Shown here one piece after another: positions 1 to 8,156 of a stretch of 64,000 bases of DNA. A model generated the notes under the pieces. That model had not been told where the DNA came from and ran no database searches. It saw only the letters and a list, made by a program, of their open reading frames with translations. The position numbers were made by a program, and so were the translations under genes. The DNA lies in NCBI RefSeq assembly GCF_035607535.1, contig NZ_JAYDZX010000017.1:363465-427464 (forward strand), read 5' to 3'. The stretch comes from Salinimicrobium sp035607535 (GTDB lineage Bacteria > Bacteroidota > Bacteroidia > Flavobacteriales > Flavobacteriaceae). How positions within the stretch are numbered: position 1 is the first letter of the stretch; each line of letters starts with the position of its first letter.

Positions 1-203
1 GGTTAGTCTCTTTAAGGTAAGAAGAAGTAGGTACTTTTCCTGCTAATGCCCTGTTAAAACAGGTGCCTGAAAGAGCCATTTTTGATCCACTTTATTTCTG
101 AAGTCATAGCGGGAAAAGAGGTTCCTGAAGGTTGGAAATTGAAACAATATCCTGTCAAAAATGACTTTTCCTCGGAAGATTTCTACAGGAGTATTATTTA
201 AAT

Positions 204-722
204 TTACCTGTAAGGAGTAGTGCCTTTTACCTGATGTGGGTTCGGCACCTTCCGCCGAAGGATCAGTGCTGTAATGGCTGCCGTTATTAATCCTGTTATT
301 GCAGCCCAGACCATGCTCTGGATGATGTAATTTTTCGAGCTGAAATAAGTTTCAGCCTCCTCCCGGCTCATTTCTCCGGCTTCTATGGAATATTCGGTAA
401 TGTTCCTGAAGTAATCGGGGGTTACTAACTCGCTGATGAGCAATTGTACAAAAGGGGAAAGAATTACAATTCCCAAAGTAAGAATAGCACCCGACTTAAA
501 GCCTTCCTGCCAGCTCATAAAGCCATTATGGAAATTCTTCCTCCTGTCATAAAGTGCCAAGAGGTAGATGCCAATTGCGACTATTGCAAAAAAGCTGCTG
601 TAGAACGCATGATCTGCTATGAACTCATCATGTAACCCAAATAGTTTCTCTCCTATCATCCAGAGGATCATAGCAACAGAAAATATAATGGCCCATTTGA
701 TCTCAATGCGATACTTGCTCAT
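204..722 (-). CDS. DUF4199 domain membrane protein
   Basis: A 172-residue integral membrane protein of the DUF4199 family, common in Bacteroidota; its molecular function is not known. Four hydrophobic segments are visible, at about residues 10-25, 40-58, 75-97 and 132-153. A conserved-looking loop, FMSWQEGFKSGAILT, follows the second segment. The N-terminus starts MSKYRIEIKWAI, which leads directly into the first membrane helix, so the ATG at 722 is a good start. The C-terminus is basic and presumably cytoplasmic. It is convergent with nothing inside the window, and the 580-bp gap between it and secA is filled with repeats. Family assignment is from sequence resemblance. Confidence 0.8.
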   Translation of the reverse strand: MSKYRIEIKWAIIFSVAMILWMIGEKLFGLHDEFIADHAFYSSFFAIVAIGIYLLALYDRRKNFHNGFMSWQEGFKSGAILTLGIVILSPFVQLLISELVTPDYFRNITEYSIEAGEMSREEAETYFSSKNYIIQSMVWAAITGLITAAITALILRRKVPNPHQVKGTTPYR

Positions 723-779
723 GTCGTGAAGGTTAGTTTTTTAAAAATACGAAAAAAAGCAACTGTTAAATAAACTGAA

Positions 780-1160
780 GAATAAAAGAATTCGCAGGCT
801 TGCCTCAAACTGAATTTGTTTCAGGTGTTGAGATGCTGAAATAAATTCAGCATGACGCGGGTAGGGATTCATCAACCTGGACTTGTTTTGAGATGTACTT
901 TAACCTGATTAATTGAAGAGATGCTGAAATTAATTCAGCATGACGGGACCTCTAAAAAGGATGCTGAAATGAATTCAGCATGACGCGGGTAGGGATTCAT
1001 CAACCTGAACTTGTTTTGAGATATACTCTAACCTGATTAATTGAAGAGATGCTATAAATAATTCAGCATGATGGGATTTCTAAAAAAGGATGCTGAAATG
1101 AATTCAGCATGACGAGAATTCCGAACGTCAACCTGAACTTGTTTCAGGTTCTAATAAGGT
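780..1160. repeat. dispersed palindromic repeat cluster (ATGCTGAA hairpins)
   Basis: Between the DUF4199 gene and secA lie five copies of a short imperfect palindrome with arms ATGCTGAA and TTCAGCATGAC (near 833, 925, 961, 1048 and 1089). A longer unit also repeats with a period of about 128 bp: the hairpin followed by CGCGGGTAGGGATTCATCAACC and a CTTGTTTTGAGAT tract occurs at about 833 and again at 961. A CAACCTGAACTTGTTTCAGG palindrome closes the cluster near 1130. No coding potential is seen. Such hairpins are common as dispersed intergenic repeats in Bacteroidota. Confidence 0.8.
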
Positions 1161-1186
1161 CCTGCCGAGATACATCATCAAAAAAT

Positions 1187-1224
1187 AAAAGGTCTGAAAG
1201 ACAATTTTATCTTTCAGACCTTTT
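1187..1224. terminator. intrinsic terminator downstream of secA
   Basis: A perfect 14-bp inverted repeat (AAAAGGTCTGAAAG and CTTTCAGACCTTTT) with a 10-nt loop. The A-run on one side and T-run on the other let it work in both directions. It lies about 85 bp past the secA stop codon, so it most likely ends secA transcription on the minus strand. Confidence 0.8.
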
Positions 1225-1230
1225 CATTTT

Positions 1231-1303
1231 ACTGACCACTGACCACTGACCACTGACCACTGACCACTGACCACTGATCGCCGACCACTGATCACCGACC
1301 ACT
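1231..1303. repeat. heptamer tandem array (ACTGACC type)
   Basis: About ten head-to-tail copies of ACTGACC. The first six are exact; the last ones are degenerate (GATCGCC, GATCACC). The array abuts the end of secA. On the secA coding strand it reads GGTCAGT, directly after the stop codon. Confidence 0.9.
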
Positions 1304-1308
1304 AAAAA

Positions 1309-4300
1309 CTATTCATCAACCAGCACCCAATCACCTTTGTCAAGTAACGGAATGGCTTGTTTGAACTTCATGCTCTTATTCTCCCCGGTCATTACATTCT
1401 TGATCGTCACTTTATCATTACGGCCGATCTTAGGACGCTCCCTGGTGATGGTTTCGGTTACCTGAGGACGACGCTGCTGAGTTTGCCCTGCGGCCCTGCT
1501 TTGTGCAGCTCTTTCGTCCATGTTAGGGATCTCCTCTTTCGAAGTTTCAATGTTCTCTTTTTTCCTAGTCTGCCTTGCCTCACGGATCTGTGCCGGATTT
1601 GGTGCCGGAAGTTCCCCTTTGAAAAGGAAGGAAATAACATCCTTGTTTACCTGGTCAAGCATCACCTTGAACAATTCAAAAGCCTCGAATTTGTAGATCA
1701 ATAAAGGATCTTTCTGCTCGTGTACGGCCAGCTGAACGCTCTGCTTTAATTCGTCCATCTTTCTGAGGTGCGTCTTCCAGGCATCATCAATAATGGCCAA
1801 ACTGATGTTCTTTTCGAAATCGGATATCAGTTGTTTTCCTTCAGTTTCATAAGCTTTCTCCAGGTTTGTTACCACCTGTAGAGTCTTTACTCCGTCGGTA
1901 AACGGTACCGCGATCCTTTCAAAGCTATTGCCTTTATCTTCCCAAACCTGTTTGATCACAGGATAGGCAGCTTCGGCATTGCTCTTCATTTTTGCACGAT
2001 AATGCTCATAAGCAGCTTTATAGATCACCTGTGCGATCTTCTGAAAATCCATTTTGTCGAATTCCTCTTCAGTAATAGGAGAGCTCATCGAGAAATAACG
2101 GATCAACTCGAACTCAAAGTTCTTGAAGTCATTCGCCATTTTATTAGTTTCGGCAATGCTTTCCGAAGTATCATAGATCATGTTGGCGATATCCACGCGC
2201 AGACGATCTCCAAATAGGGCATGATAACGGCGCTTGTAAACCACCTCCCGTTGGGCGTTCATTACATCATCATATTCCAATAGTCGCTTACGAACCCCGA
2301 AGTTGTTCTCCTCAACTTTTTTCTGAGCCCGCTCAATGGATTTGGAGATCATGGAGTGTTGAATAACCTCTCCCTCTTCCAGACCCATGCGGTCCATAAG
2401 TTTCGCAATTTTTTCTGAACCGAAAAGCCGCATCAGGTTATCTTCAAGAGATACGTAGAACTGCGAACTTCCGGGATCTCCCTGTCGACCGGCACGTCCC
2501 CGAAGCTGCCTGTCGACACGTCGTGAATCGTGACGCTCTGTACCTACGATGGCAAGACCGCCCGCTTCTTTAACTTCCTTCGAAAGCTTGATATCTGTAC
2601 CACGACCGGCCATGTTGGTGGCAATCGTCACCACGCCACTGTTACCTGCTTCGGCAACAATATCGGCCTCTTTCTTGTGCAGCTTTGCGTTGAGAACGTT
2701 GTGAGGTACATTCCGCAGCTTAAGCATACGACTGAGCAACTCTGAAATCTCTACGGAAGTTGTACCGATAAGCACCGGCCTTCCGGCTCTGGAAAGTTCG
2801 GTCACATGCTCAATGACGGCATTGTATTTCTCACGCTTGGTCTTGTAGACCAGGTCTTCTTTATCTTTTCTGGCAATCGGGCGATTCGTCGGAATCTCTA
2901 CCACATCAAGTTTATAGATCTCCCAGAATTCTCCGGCTTCGGTCACAGCAGTACCTGTCATACCCGAAAGTTTGCTGTACATCCTGAAGTAATTCTGAAG
3001 CGTTACCGTAGCAAAGGTTTGGGTAGCATCTTCGATCTTCACATTTTCCTTAGCCTCAATCGCCTGGTGGAGTCCGTCGCTGTAACGACGACCTTCCATG
3101 ATACGTCCCGTTTGCTCATCAACGATCTTCACCTTGTTATCCATCACCACATATTCGGTGTCTTTTTCGAACAGCGTATAAGCTTTCAATAGCTGACGCA
3201 TGGTGTGGATACGCTCACTCTTCACGCTATAGTCACGGAAAAGCTCTTCTTTCTTTTCAGCTTCTTCTTCCTTGGAAAGACCTTCTTTTTCGATCTTGGC
3301 GATCTCCATTCCGATTTCGGGCATCACGAAGAAATCGGGATCATCTTTTCCTGAAAGAAATTCGATTCCTTTATCGGTAAGATCGATCTGGTTGTTCTTT
3401 TCCTCGATCACGAAATACAACTCGGCATCAACCGTAGGCATTTCCCGGTTGTTATCGGCCATGTACTTGTTCTCGGTCTTTTGAAGTAAGGTCTTGATCC
3501 CTTCTTCACTCAAATATTTAATAAGAGCTTTATTCTTCGGAAGTCCGCGGTAAACGCGCAGCAATTGCAAGCCGCCTTCTTCAGTATTACCGGCAGCTAT
3601 AAGTTTTTTAGCTTCAGCAAGAACTCCGGTAAGATATTTTCTCTGTACGTCAACAATATTGGCAATTGCAGGTTTCAGTTGATCAAATTCATGTACATCT
3701 CCCTTCGGAATAGGACCCGAAATGATCAAAGGCGTCCTTGCATCATCGATTAGCACGGAATCCACCTCATCCACAATGGCGTAGTTATGTGGACGCTGCA
3801 CAAGATCATCGGGGGAATGCGACATGTTATCCCGCAGATAATCAAATCCGAATTCATTATTGGTTCCGTAGGTAATATCGGCATTATAAGCCTTTCTACG
3901 CGCCGCAGAGTTCGGTCTGTGGTAATCAATACAATCCACGCTTAATCCATGGAACTGAAACAATGGAGCCATCCATGCGCTGTCACGTTTGGCCAGGTAA
4001 TCATTCACTGTAACCAGGTGGACCCCATTTCCGGTAAGAGCGTTGAGATACATAGGAAGCGTCGCTACAAGCGTTTTACCTTCCCCTGTCTGCATCTCTG
4101 CAATTTTCCCCTGGTGCATGGCAACTCCACCAATAAGCTGTACATCGTAGTGCACCATATCCCAGGTCACAGGCTTTCCTGCAGCATCCCAGGAGTTCTT
4201 CCAGATGGCGTGATCGCCATCCAGAGTCACATAATCTTTTTCGGCAGATAGCTCACGATCGTAGGCCGAAGCCGTTACTTTTAGTTCAGTATTTTCTTTG

Positions 4301-4668
4301 AATCGCTTGGCTGTTTCCTTAACAGTCGCAAATGCTTCCGGCAGGATCTCATTTAAAACACTTTCAGAAATTTCGTAGGACTTTTCTTTTAAAGCGTCTA
4401 TTTCGGCGTAGATATCTTCTTTTCGGGTAATGTCTTCAAAGGCATCGGCTTCAGCATTCAAGGTCTCCATCTGCTCATTCACTTCCTTAATGGCCTCCTG
4501 TATTCTGGTCTTAAAAGAAAGGGTCTTCGCTCTCAGCTCGTCAAGAGAAAGAGCTTCAAATTCTTTTTCGAGAGCGAGGATCTTGTTGACAATAGGCTGA
4601 ATTTCCTTGATGTCTTTTTTAGACTTGTCGCCGACAAAAACTTTCAATACGGTATCTAAAAAACTCAT
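1309..4668 (-). CDS. secA: protein translocase subunit SecA
   Basis: The ATPase motor of the Sec preprotein translocase; it pushes unfolded precursors through SecYEG. Walker A is seen as MQTGEGKTLV at about residues 192-201, with the DEVDSVLIDDARTPLI motif II near residue 300, the TNMAGRGTDI motif and the GRAGRQGDPG arginine-finger motif of the second nucleotide-binding fold. At 1119 residues it is longer than E. coli SecA (901), as is usual in Flavobacteriia, which carry insertions in the N-terminal half. The C-terminus (RNDKVTIKNVMTGENKSMKF) has no CxCxSG zinc-binding tail; it matches the flavobacterial form. A Bacteroidota-type promoter and a downstream terminator suggest a monocistronic unit. 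Confidence 0.98.
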   Translation of the reverse strand: MSFLDTVLKVFVGDKSKKDIKEIQPIVNKILALEKEFEALSLDELRAKTLSFKTRIQEAIKEVNEQMETLNAEADAFEDITRKEDIYAEIDALKEKSYEISESVLNEILPEAFATVKETAKRFKENTELKVTASAYDRELSAEKDYVTLDGDHAIWKNSWDAAGKPVTWDMVHYDVQLIGGVAMHQGKIAEMQTGEGKTLVATLPMYLNALTGNGVHLVTVNDYLAKRDSAWMAPLFQFHGLSVDCIDYHRPNSAARRKAYNADITYGTNNEFGFDYLRDNMSHSPDDLVQRPHNYAIVDEVDSVLIDDARTPLIISGPIPKGDVHEFDQLKPAIANIVDVQRKYLTGVLAEAKKLIAAGNTEEGGLQLLRVYRGLPKNKALIKYLSEEGIKTLLQKTENKYMADNNREMPTVDAELYFVIEEKNNQIDLTDKGIEFLSGKDDPDFFVMPEIGMEIAKIEKEGLSKEEEAEKKEELFRDYSVKSERIHTMRQLLKAYTLFEKDTEYVVMDNKVKIVDEQTGRIMEGRRYSDGLHQAIEAKENVKIEDATQTFATVTLQNYFRMYSKLSGMTGTAVTEAGEFWEIYKLDVVEIPTNRPIARKDKEDLVYKTKREKYNAVIEHVTELSRAGRPVLIGTTSVEISELLSRMLKLRNVPHNVLNAKLHKKEADIVAEAGNSGVVTIATNMAGRGTDIKLSKEVKEAGGLAIVGTERHDSRRVDRQLRGRAGRQGDPGSSQFYVSLEDNLMRLFGSEKIAKLMDRMGLEEGEVIQHSMISKSIERAQKKVEENNFGVRKRLLEYDDVMNAQREVVYKRRYHALFGDRLRVDIANMIYDTSESIAETNKMANDFKNFEFELIRYFSMSSPITEEEFDKMDFQKIAQVIYKAAYEHYRAKMKSNAEAAYPVIKQVWEDKGNSFERIAVPFTDGVKTLQVVTNLEKAYETEGKQLISDFEKNISLAIIDDAWKTHLRKMDELKQSVQLAVHEQKDPLLIYKFEAFELFKVMLDQVNKDVISFLFKGELPAPNPAQIREARQTRKKENIETSKEEIPNMDERAAQSRAAGQTQQRRPQVTETITRERPKIGRNDKVTIKNVMTGENKSMKFKQAIPLLDKGDWVLVDE

Positions 4669-4692
4669 ATGTTTTTGTGGATTTTAATATGT

Positions 4693-4720
4693 CAAAGTTA
4701 AGCAAAAAAAAAGCCTCAAA
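4693..4720 (-). promoter_or_regulatory. secA promoter, TAnnTTTG type
   Basis: On the minus strand a TAACTTTG -7 box (4693-4700) is preceded by TTTG (4717-4720) with 16 nt between them. This fits the Bacteroidota pattern (TTG, about 17-23 nt, TAnnTTTG). The box ends 24 nt before the secA start codon. It overlaps the terminator hairpin of the gene upstream. Confidence 0.55.
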
Positions 4721-4734
4721 TCTGAGACTTTTTT
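4704..4734 (-). terminator. terminator between the DUF2795 gene and secA
   Basis: A 6-bp stem, GCCTCA/TGAGAC on the plus strand with one wobble when read as minus-strand RNA, and a 4-nt loop. It is flanked by nine A and six T residues and lies 20 bp after the DUF2795 stop codon. Confidence 0.6.
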
Positions 4735-4755
4735 CTGCGTTATTGTGGTGTGCGT

Positions 4756-4977
4756 TTAATATTCATCTTCATTCCAGAGGTAGTCCTCATCTGTAGGGTA
4801 ATCGGGCCAGATCTCCTCTATTGAATCATAGGAATCTCCTTCATCCTCAATTGCCTGCAGGTTTTCAACAACCTCCAGGGGAGCACCCGTCCTGATGGCG
4901 TAATCAATTAACTCATCTTTTGTGGCGGGCCATGGCGCATCACTTAAATAGGATGCTAATTCTAATGTCCAATACAT
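4756..4977 (-). CDS. DUF2795 domain protein
   Basis: A 73-residue, very acidic soluble protein of the DUF2795 family. The family fold is a small helical domain, seen here as ELASYLSDAPWPATKDELIDYA followed by GAPLEVVENLQAI. The function is unknown. In flavobacteria a gene of this size and sequence commonly sits next to secA, as here. The C-terminal third is rich in D, E, W and Y (for example PDYPTDEDYLW). It has its own promoter with near-consensus spacing and a terminator before secA, so it looks independently transcribed. Confidence 0.9.
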   Translation of the reverse strand: MYWTLELASYLSDAPWPATKDELIDYAIRTGAPLEVVENLQAIEDEGDSYDSIEEIWPDYPTDEDYLWNEDEY

Positions 4978-5000
4978 CGGTTAATCGGTTTAAATTTTTG

Positions 5001-5030
5001 CAAAAATAATTTTTTTGACGAGATAGTCAA
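5001..5030 (-). promoter_or_regulatory. promoter of the DUF2795 gene
   Basis: On the minus strand, TTG (5028-5030), a spacer of exactly 19 nt, then TATTTTTG (5001-5008). This is an excellent match to the Bacteroidota sigma-A consensus. The box ends 23 nt upstream of the ATG at 4977. Confidence 0.75.
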
Positions 5031-5130
5031 GAAAAAAATCATGTTTTTATCATTAATTTAAAGAACGTTTTTCTTACACATAAATCCCTTAAAAATAAAG
5101 GTCTTAGGTAGAATGGCAGTCAAAATTTTT

Positions 5131-5706
5131 TCAGGAATCCTTTTGCGGGATCCACTTGATTTCTTTTGCCTGTAGGTCATGAGTCAACTTTCGTGCCAGC
5201 ACAAAAAGGTAGTCACTTAGGCGGTTGAGGTACTGCAAAACCTGTTCTTCAAAAGGTTCAATTTCGTAAAGGGCCGTAGCCAAGCGCTCGGCGCGACGGC
5301 ATACACAGCGTGCGACGTGACAAACTGACACCGCTTGATGCCCTCCGGGAAGCACAAAGTGAGTCATTGGCGGCAGACTTTCATTCATCTTGTCCATTTC
5401 CTGTTCTAAAAGTTCAATGTCCTCTTTGGAGATCTGCGGAATATCAAGCCGTTTTTTACCACTTTTAAGAACAGCTTTTTCGGGATCTGTGGCTAAAGTA
5501 GAGCCTATGGTAAAAAGCCGGTCCTGGATCCTGATGATCGTGTTGTACGTGTGCTCATCCACTTTCTGGTCTCTTAATAAACCGAGATTGGAATTGAGCT
5601 CGTCAACTGTGCCGTAACTTTCAATGCGTATATGGTGTTTCGGGACTCTGGTGCCGCCAAAAAGGGCAGTAGTGCCTTTGTCTCCGGTCCTGGTGTAAAT
5701 TTTCAT
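5131..5706 (-). CDS. cob(I)alamin / cobyrinic acid a,c-diamide adenosyltransferase, PduO type
   Basis: Transfers the 5'-deoxyadenosyl group of ATP to reduced corrinoid, making adenosylcobalamin. The 191-residue sequence has the PduO-type N-terminal signature (KIYTRTGDKGTTALFGG, residues 2-18), a YGTVDELNS segment near 31-39, and the conserved CRRAERLA helix near residue 135. It ends with LNRLSDYLFVLARKL, the other family signature. Length is normal for a one-domain enzyme, and a cytosolic location is expected. No cobalamin-synthesis gene lies nearby, so this is probably a salvage or cofactor-activation enzyme. The region upstream is a long non-coding gap with heptamer repeats. Confidence 0.95.
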   Translation of the reverse strand: MKIYTRTGDKGTTALFGGTRVPKHHIRIESYGTVDELNSNLGLLRDQKVDEHTYNTIIRIQDRLFTIGSTLATDPEKAVLKSGKKRLDIPQISKEDIELLEQEMDKMNESLPPMTHFVLPGGHQAVSVCHVARCVCRRAERLATALYEIEPFEEQVLQYLNRLSDYLFVLARKLTHDLQAKEIKWIPQKDS

Positions 5707-6144
5707 TGCTTGTTTTTTTATCTCCTTTTCAGAAAGCTGCCTAAAATAGGAAAAATCCGGCGTTTTGAATAATGATTAACAGCTGAAAAGGTTGCAGGTT
5801 TCAAGTTGGAGGTTATCCGGGTTGGGCGTTGCGAGTTACGGGTTTGACAAATCTGTTGCCCGTTGCTGGTTGCCTGTTGCCAGATTTGCCAAAGTTTTAA
5901 GGGTTCTCACAAAACAGTAAACTTTTTCCAGAAAGTGTTGTAGAAATGAACTTTGGTAAATCGGCTTGTAGCGAGTTGAGGACTGCAGGTTGTGAACTTT
6001 AAAGATTTCAGGTTGTAGAGTTTTATCTTGTGGAGATGTTTTAAGTATAAAACAAGGGGTGCCAAAAAGGTTATTTTTGGGAAGTGTTCTTCAGAATGTT
6101 CTTAAAAGTATTTGTAGAAAGCCAAATGGTCTCAAGAAAATATG
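5707..6144. repeat. non-coding gap with heptamer array (5817-5883)
   Basis: No gene is seen here. From about 5817 the sequence has a 7-bp period, with units such as CGGGTTG, GGCGTTG, CGAGTTA and CGGGTTT, then CTGTTGC, CCGTTGC and TGGTTGC. Further degenerate GGTTG/GTAG words continue to about 6035. Read on the pduO-type gene's coding strand the array is AAC-type and lies before its start codon. Confidence 0.7.
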
Positions 6145-6339
6145 TCACTCAAAATTAACTTCAGGAGTTCTGTTCTTGTGCTTTCTGCTAAATTTTCCGC
6201 GGATCTTATCACTTAAAGAACGACGCCATTCCAGCTCTTTCTTTCTCCTTTTTATGCTTCGCAGCCAATAGAAAAAAGATACACCCACACAGAAAAGTGC
6301 CAGGTATAAAAAGATCTCATTTGTCAAAAACTCCATCAT
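6145..6339 (-). CDS. small single-pass membrane protein
   Basis: A 64-residue protein of unknown function. One membrane helix spans about residues 9-25 (LYLALFCVGVSFFYWL). A strongly basic tail follows, rich in R and K (SIKRRKKELEWRRSLS), so it is likely N-out/C-in in the inner membrane. Two adjacent ATG codons open the gene; the first is used here. It lies 80 bp downstream of another tiny membrane protein with the same design on the same strand, so the two may form one unit. The family is not recognised. Confidence 0.55.
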   Translation of the reverse strand: MMEFLTNEIFLYLALFCVGVSFFYWLRSIKRRKKELEWRRSLSDKIRGKFSRKHKNRTPEVNFE

Positions 6340-6419
6340 GGTGCTAGGAATTAGATGAAGTTAATTTAGCGAAAATAACTGGAAACCCGAAAGTTAGACT
6401 GTGTTAAAAACAGGATAAA

Positions 6420-6584
6420 TTATTGTCTGTTCTTTCTTTTTCTTTCGTTGTAGCGATTCCTGAAGCTCCTGTTCTTCTTATTCTCCCGGTTCTTTTTGGA
6501 CTGATTTCTATTCCAAAGAAAAAAGATTAAAAAGACCACGATAAGGATGATGTAGAGAAGGGTATCGCTGTCGAGGAAAGACAT
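6420..6584 (-). CDS. tiny single-pass membrane protein (54 residues)
   Basis: A short reading frame, MSFLDSDTLLYIILIVV and on, that most gene callers would drop. One hydrophobic helix covers residues 9-23. An extremely basic, Asn/Arg/Lys-rich tail follows (NRNQSKKNRENKKNRS and similar) and ends in RKNRQ. The organisation matches the 64-residue protein just downstream: short acidic N-terminus, one helix, cationic tail. A heptamer array lies just before its start. The function is unknown. The clear helix-plus-tail design favours a real gene over chance. Confidence 0.5.
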   Translation of the reverse strand: MSFLDSDTLLYIILIVVFLIFFLWNRNQSKKNRENKKNRSFRNRYNERKRKNRQ

Positions 6585-6597
6585 TTTCTATTAGTTA

Positions 6598-6625
6598 GGA
6601 GTTTAGAGTTATGAGTTCGGAGTTA
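6598..6625. repeat. heptamer array (GGAGTTT type)
   Basis: Four degenerate heptamers (GGAGTTT, AGAGTTA, TGAGTTC, GGAGTTA) lie 14 bp upstream of the 54-residue gene. On that gene's strand they read AAC-type. Confidence 0.7.
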
Positions 6626-6692
6626 AAATGTAAGAAATTAACGGACGAACTAAAAAAGAGAAAATTTTAGTGAAGACTCACAATTTTCTGTC

Positions 6693-6730
6693 CACTGATT
6701 ACTGATTACTGACCACTGATTACTGAGGAC
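6693..6730. repeat. heptamer array (ACTGATT type) running into an ABC gene
   Basis: Units of ACTGATT, ACTGATT, ACTGACC, ACTGATT and ACTGAGG. The array runs into the end of the ABC ATPase gene: its TAA stop codon lies in the unit at 6720. Confidence 0.8.
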
Positions 6731-7427
6731 TGTGCGACAGCACTTCCTTCCTTTCATCACTTTCAACCATTCCGTCGCGAAGGCGGATGATGCGATGGGC
6801 GTGGCGGGCGATGTCTTCTTCGTGGGTTACGAGGATCACAGTATTTCCGGAAGCATGGATTTCGTCAAACAGGTTCATGATCTCTACGGAAGTTTTGGAA
6901 TCGAGATTTCCGGTCGGCTCATCGGCAAGAATAATGGAAGGATTGTTTACCAGAGCTCTTCCCACAGCCACTCTTTGACGTTGCCCTCCGGAAAGCTGAT
7001 TTGGCTTGTGGTCCATCCGGTCTGCCAGCCCGACATCGGCAAGCACCTTTTCTGCACGTTCCTTTCTTTGAGATTTGGAGGCCCCGGCATAGATCATGGG
7101 TAATGCGACGTTCTCCAGGGCAGTGGTGCGAGGCAGCAGGTTGAAAGTCTGAAACACAAAACCGATCTCCTTGTTCCTGATCTCTGCCAGTTCATTATCG
7201 CTCATCTGGCTAACGTCCTTTCCATTGAGAATATATTGACCGGAAGTTGGGGTATCCAGACAGCCAAGGATGTTCATAAGTGTCGATTTTCCGGAACCTG
7301 ATGGTCCCATAAAAGCGACATATTCTCCTTTTTCAATGTCCAGGTCAATCCCTTTTAAAACCTTTACTACTTCCTGTCCCAGGTAAAAGTCCCGGGTAAT
7401 TTGCCTAATCTTAATTACGCTGCTCAT
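6720..7427 (-). CDS. ABC transporter ATP-binding protein (LolD/MacB type)
   Basis: A stand-alone 235-residue nucleotide-binding subunit of the LolD/MacB/FtsE class, which drives lipoprotein release, peptide efflux or related export with a separate FtsX-like permease. It has Walker A GPSGSGKSTLMN, the Q-loop FVFQTFNLLPRTTALENV, signature LSGGQRQRVAVGRAL, Walker B IILADEPTGNLDS and a VTHEEDIA H-loop. The start is placed at the ATG at 7427 (MSSVIKIRQI); a longer frame reaching 7493 adds 22 residues not typical of the family. No permease is adjacent. The last residues (SHSPQ) are encoded by a heptamer repeat. Confidence 0.93.
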   Translation of the reverse strand: MSSVIKIRQITRDFYLGQEVVKVLKGIDLDIEKGEYVAFMGPSGSGKSTLMNILGCLDTPTSGQYILNGKDVSQMSDNELAEIRNKEIGFVFQTFNLLPRTTALENVALPMIYAGASKSQRKERAEKVLADVGLADRMDHKPNQLSGGQRQRVAVGRALVNNPSIILADEPTGNLDSKTSVEIMNLFDEIHASGNTVILVTHEEDIARHAHRIIRLRDGMVESDERKEVLSHSPQ

Positions 7428-8156
7428 ATAACTGTTGAATTCAGAAGTTAGACGCAAGGTAAGGGAGTTTGTTACAATTTGTTCAATTGTCAATTAGCAT
7501 TAACCAATTAACAGGATTAAATTGGTGGTGAGGGAGGAGACAATCCAACCGCGGAAATCTCCTGATGGGGAAGAAAAGCTGAGTATTAATGGGTTTGAAA
7601 TTTCTCAATCCTTGAAGAGGGAGAGTACCTGTCTGGCGATAGGTAGGCTTCAGTCGCCGTTCCGGCTCCTTTGCCAGAACGAAAAGAACTGAACTTATAC
7701 TTTTTACCCCTAAATCCCCTAAAGGGGACTTAAACCTAGCTCCGGAGGAGCGAAATATTTATAGATGAATTTTGGGACTACCAGGAGCTCCAGCGGAGCG
7801 GTATACAATTCTTTTGTTTAAGGAAAGAAGGATGTAAAGAAATCCTAAAGAGGGAGATTGCTTCGTCGCCTTGTCGGCTTCTCGCAAAGACGTAAAAAAA
7901 AAAGCTAATAGGAAAGCTAATGGCCAACGGCTAACAGCCAACAGTTCATATATGTCATTCCGACGGCAGGAGGAATCTCTAGTGAAAACGAGAGATTCTT
8001 CCCTCCGCAAAAGCTTCGTTCTGAATGATAGAGAAGAGCTAAAGGCCATGGCCAAAAGCACATATATGTCATTCCGACGGCAGGAGGAATCTCTAATGAA
8101 TACGAAAGATTATTCGCTTTGCAAAAAGCTGCGCTCTGAATGTCGCTATAACTCAA
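7428..8156. repeat. 729-bp non-coding gap with dispersed repeats
   Basis: No convincing gene is seen. From about 7708 to 7800 lies a GC-skewed repeat-like block (ACCCCTAAATCCCCTAAAGGGG and GCTCCGGAGGAGCG palindromes). At 7915-7945 there are degenerate heptamers (CGGCTAA, CAGCCAA). An approximately 80-bp direct repeat is present twice (7947-8027 and 8061-8143); each copy opens with CATATATGTCATTCCGACGG and has inverted GAATCTCT/AGAGATTC arms. Short frames across it on both strands are judged spurious. Confidence 0.75.

Noticed and set aside
57..203. A plus-strand frame without start, ending in VKNDFSSEDFYRSII.
   Set aside because: It is open for about 48 codons only, has no ATG in frame and no family match. 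It may be a remnant, but this cannot be supported.
7947..8143. The two 80-bp direct repeats as a CRISPR-like array.
   Set aside because: Only two copies, with internal inverted arms and a short variable gap; no cas genes nearby. A dispersed repeat is a better explanation.
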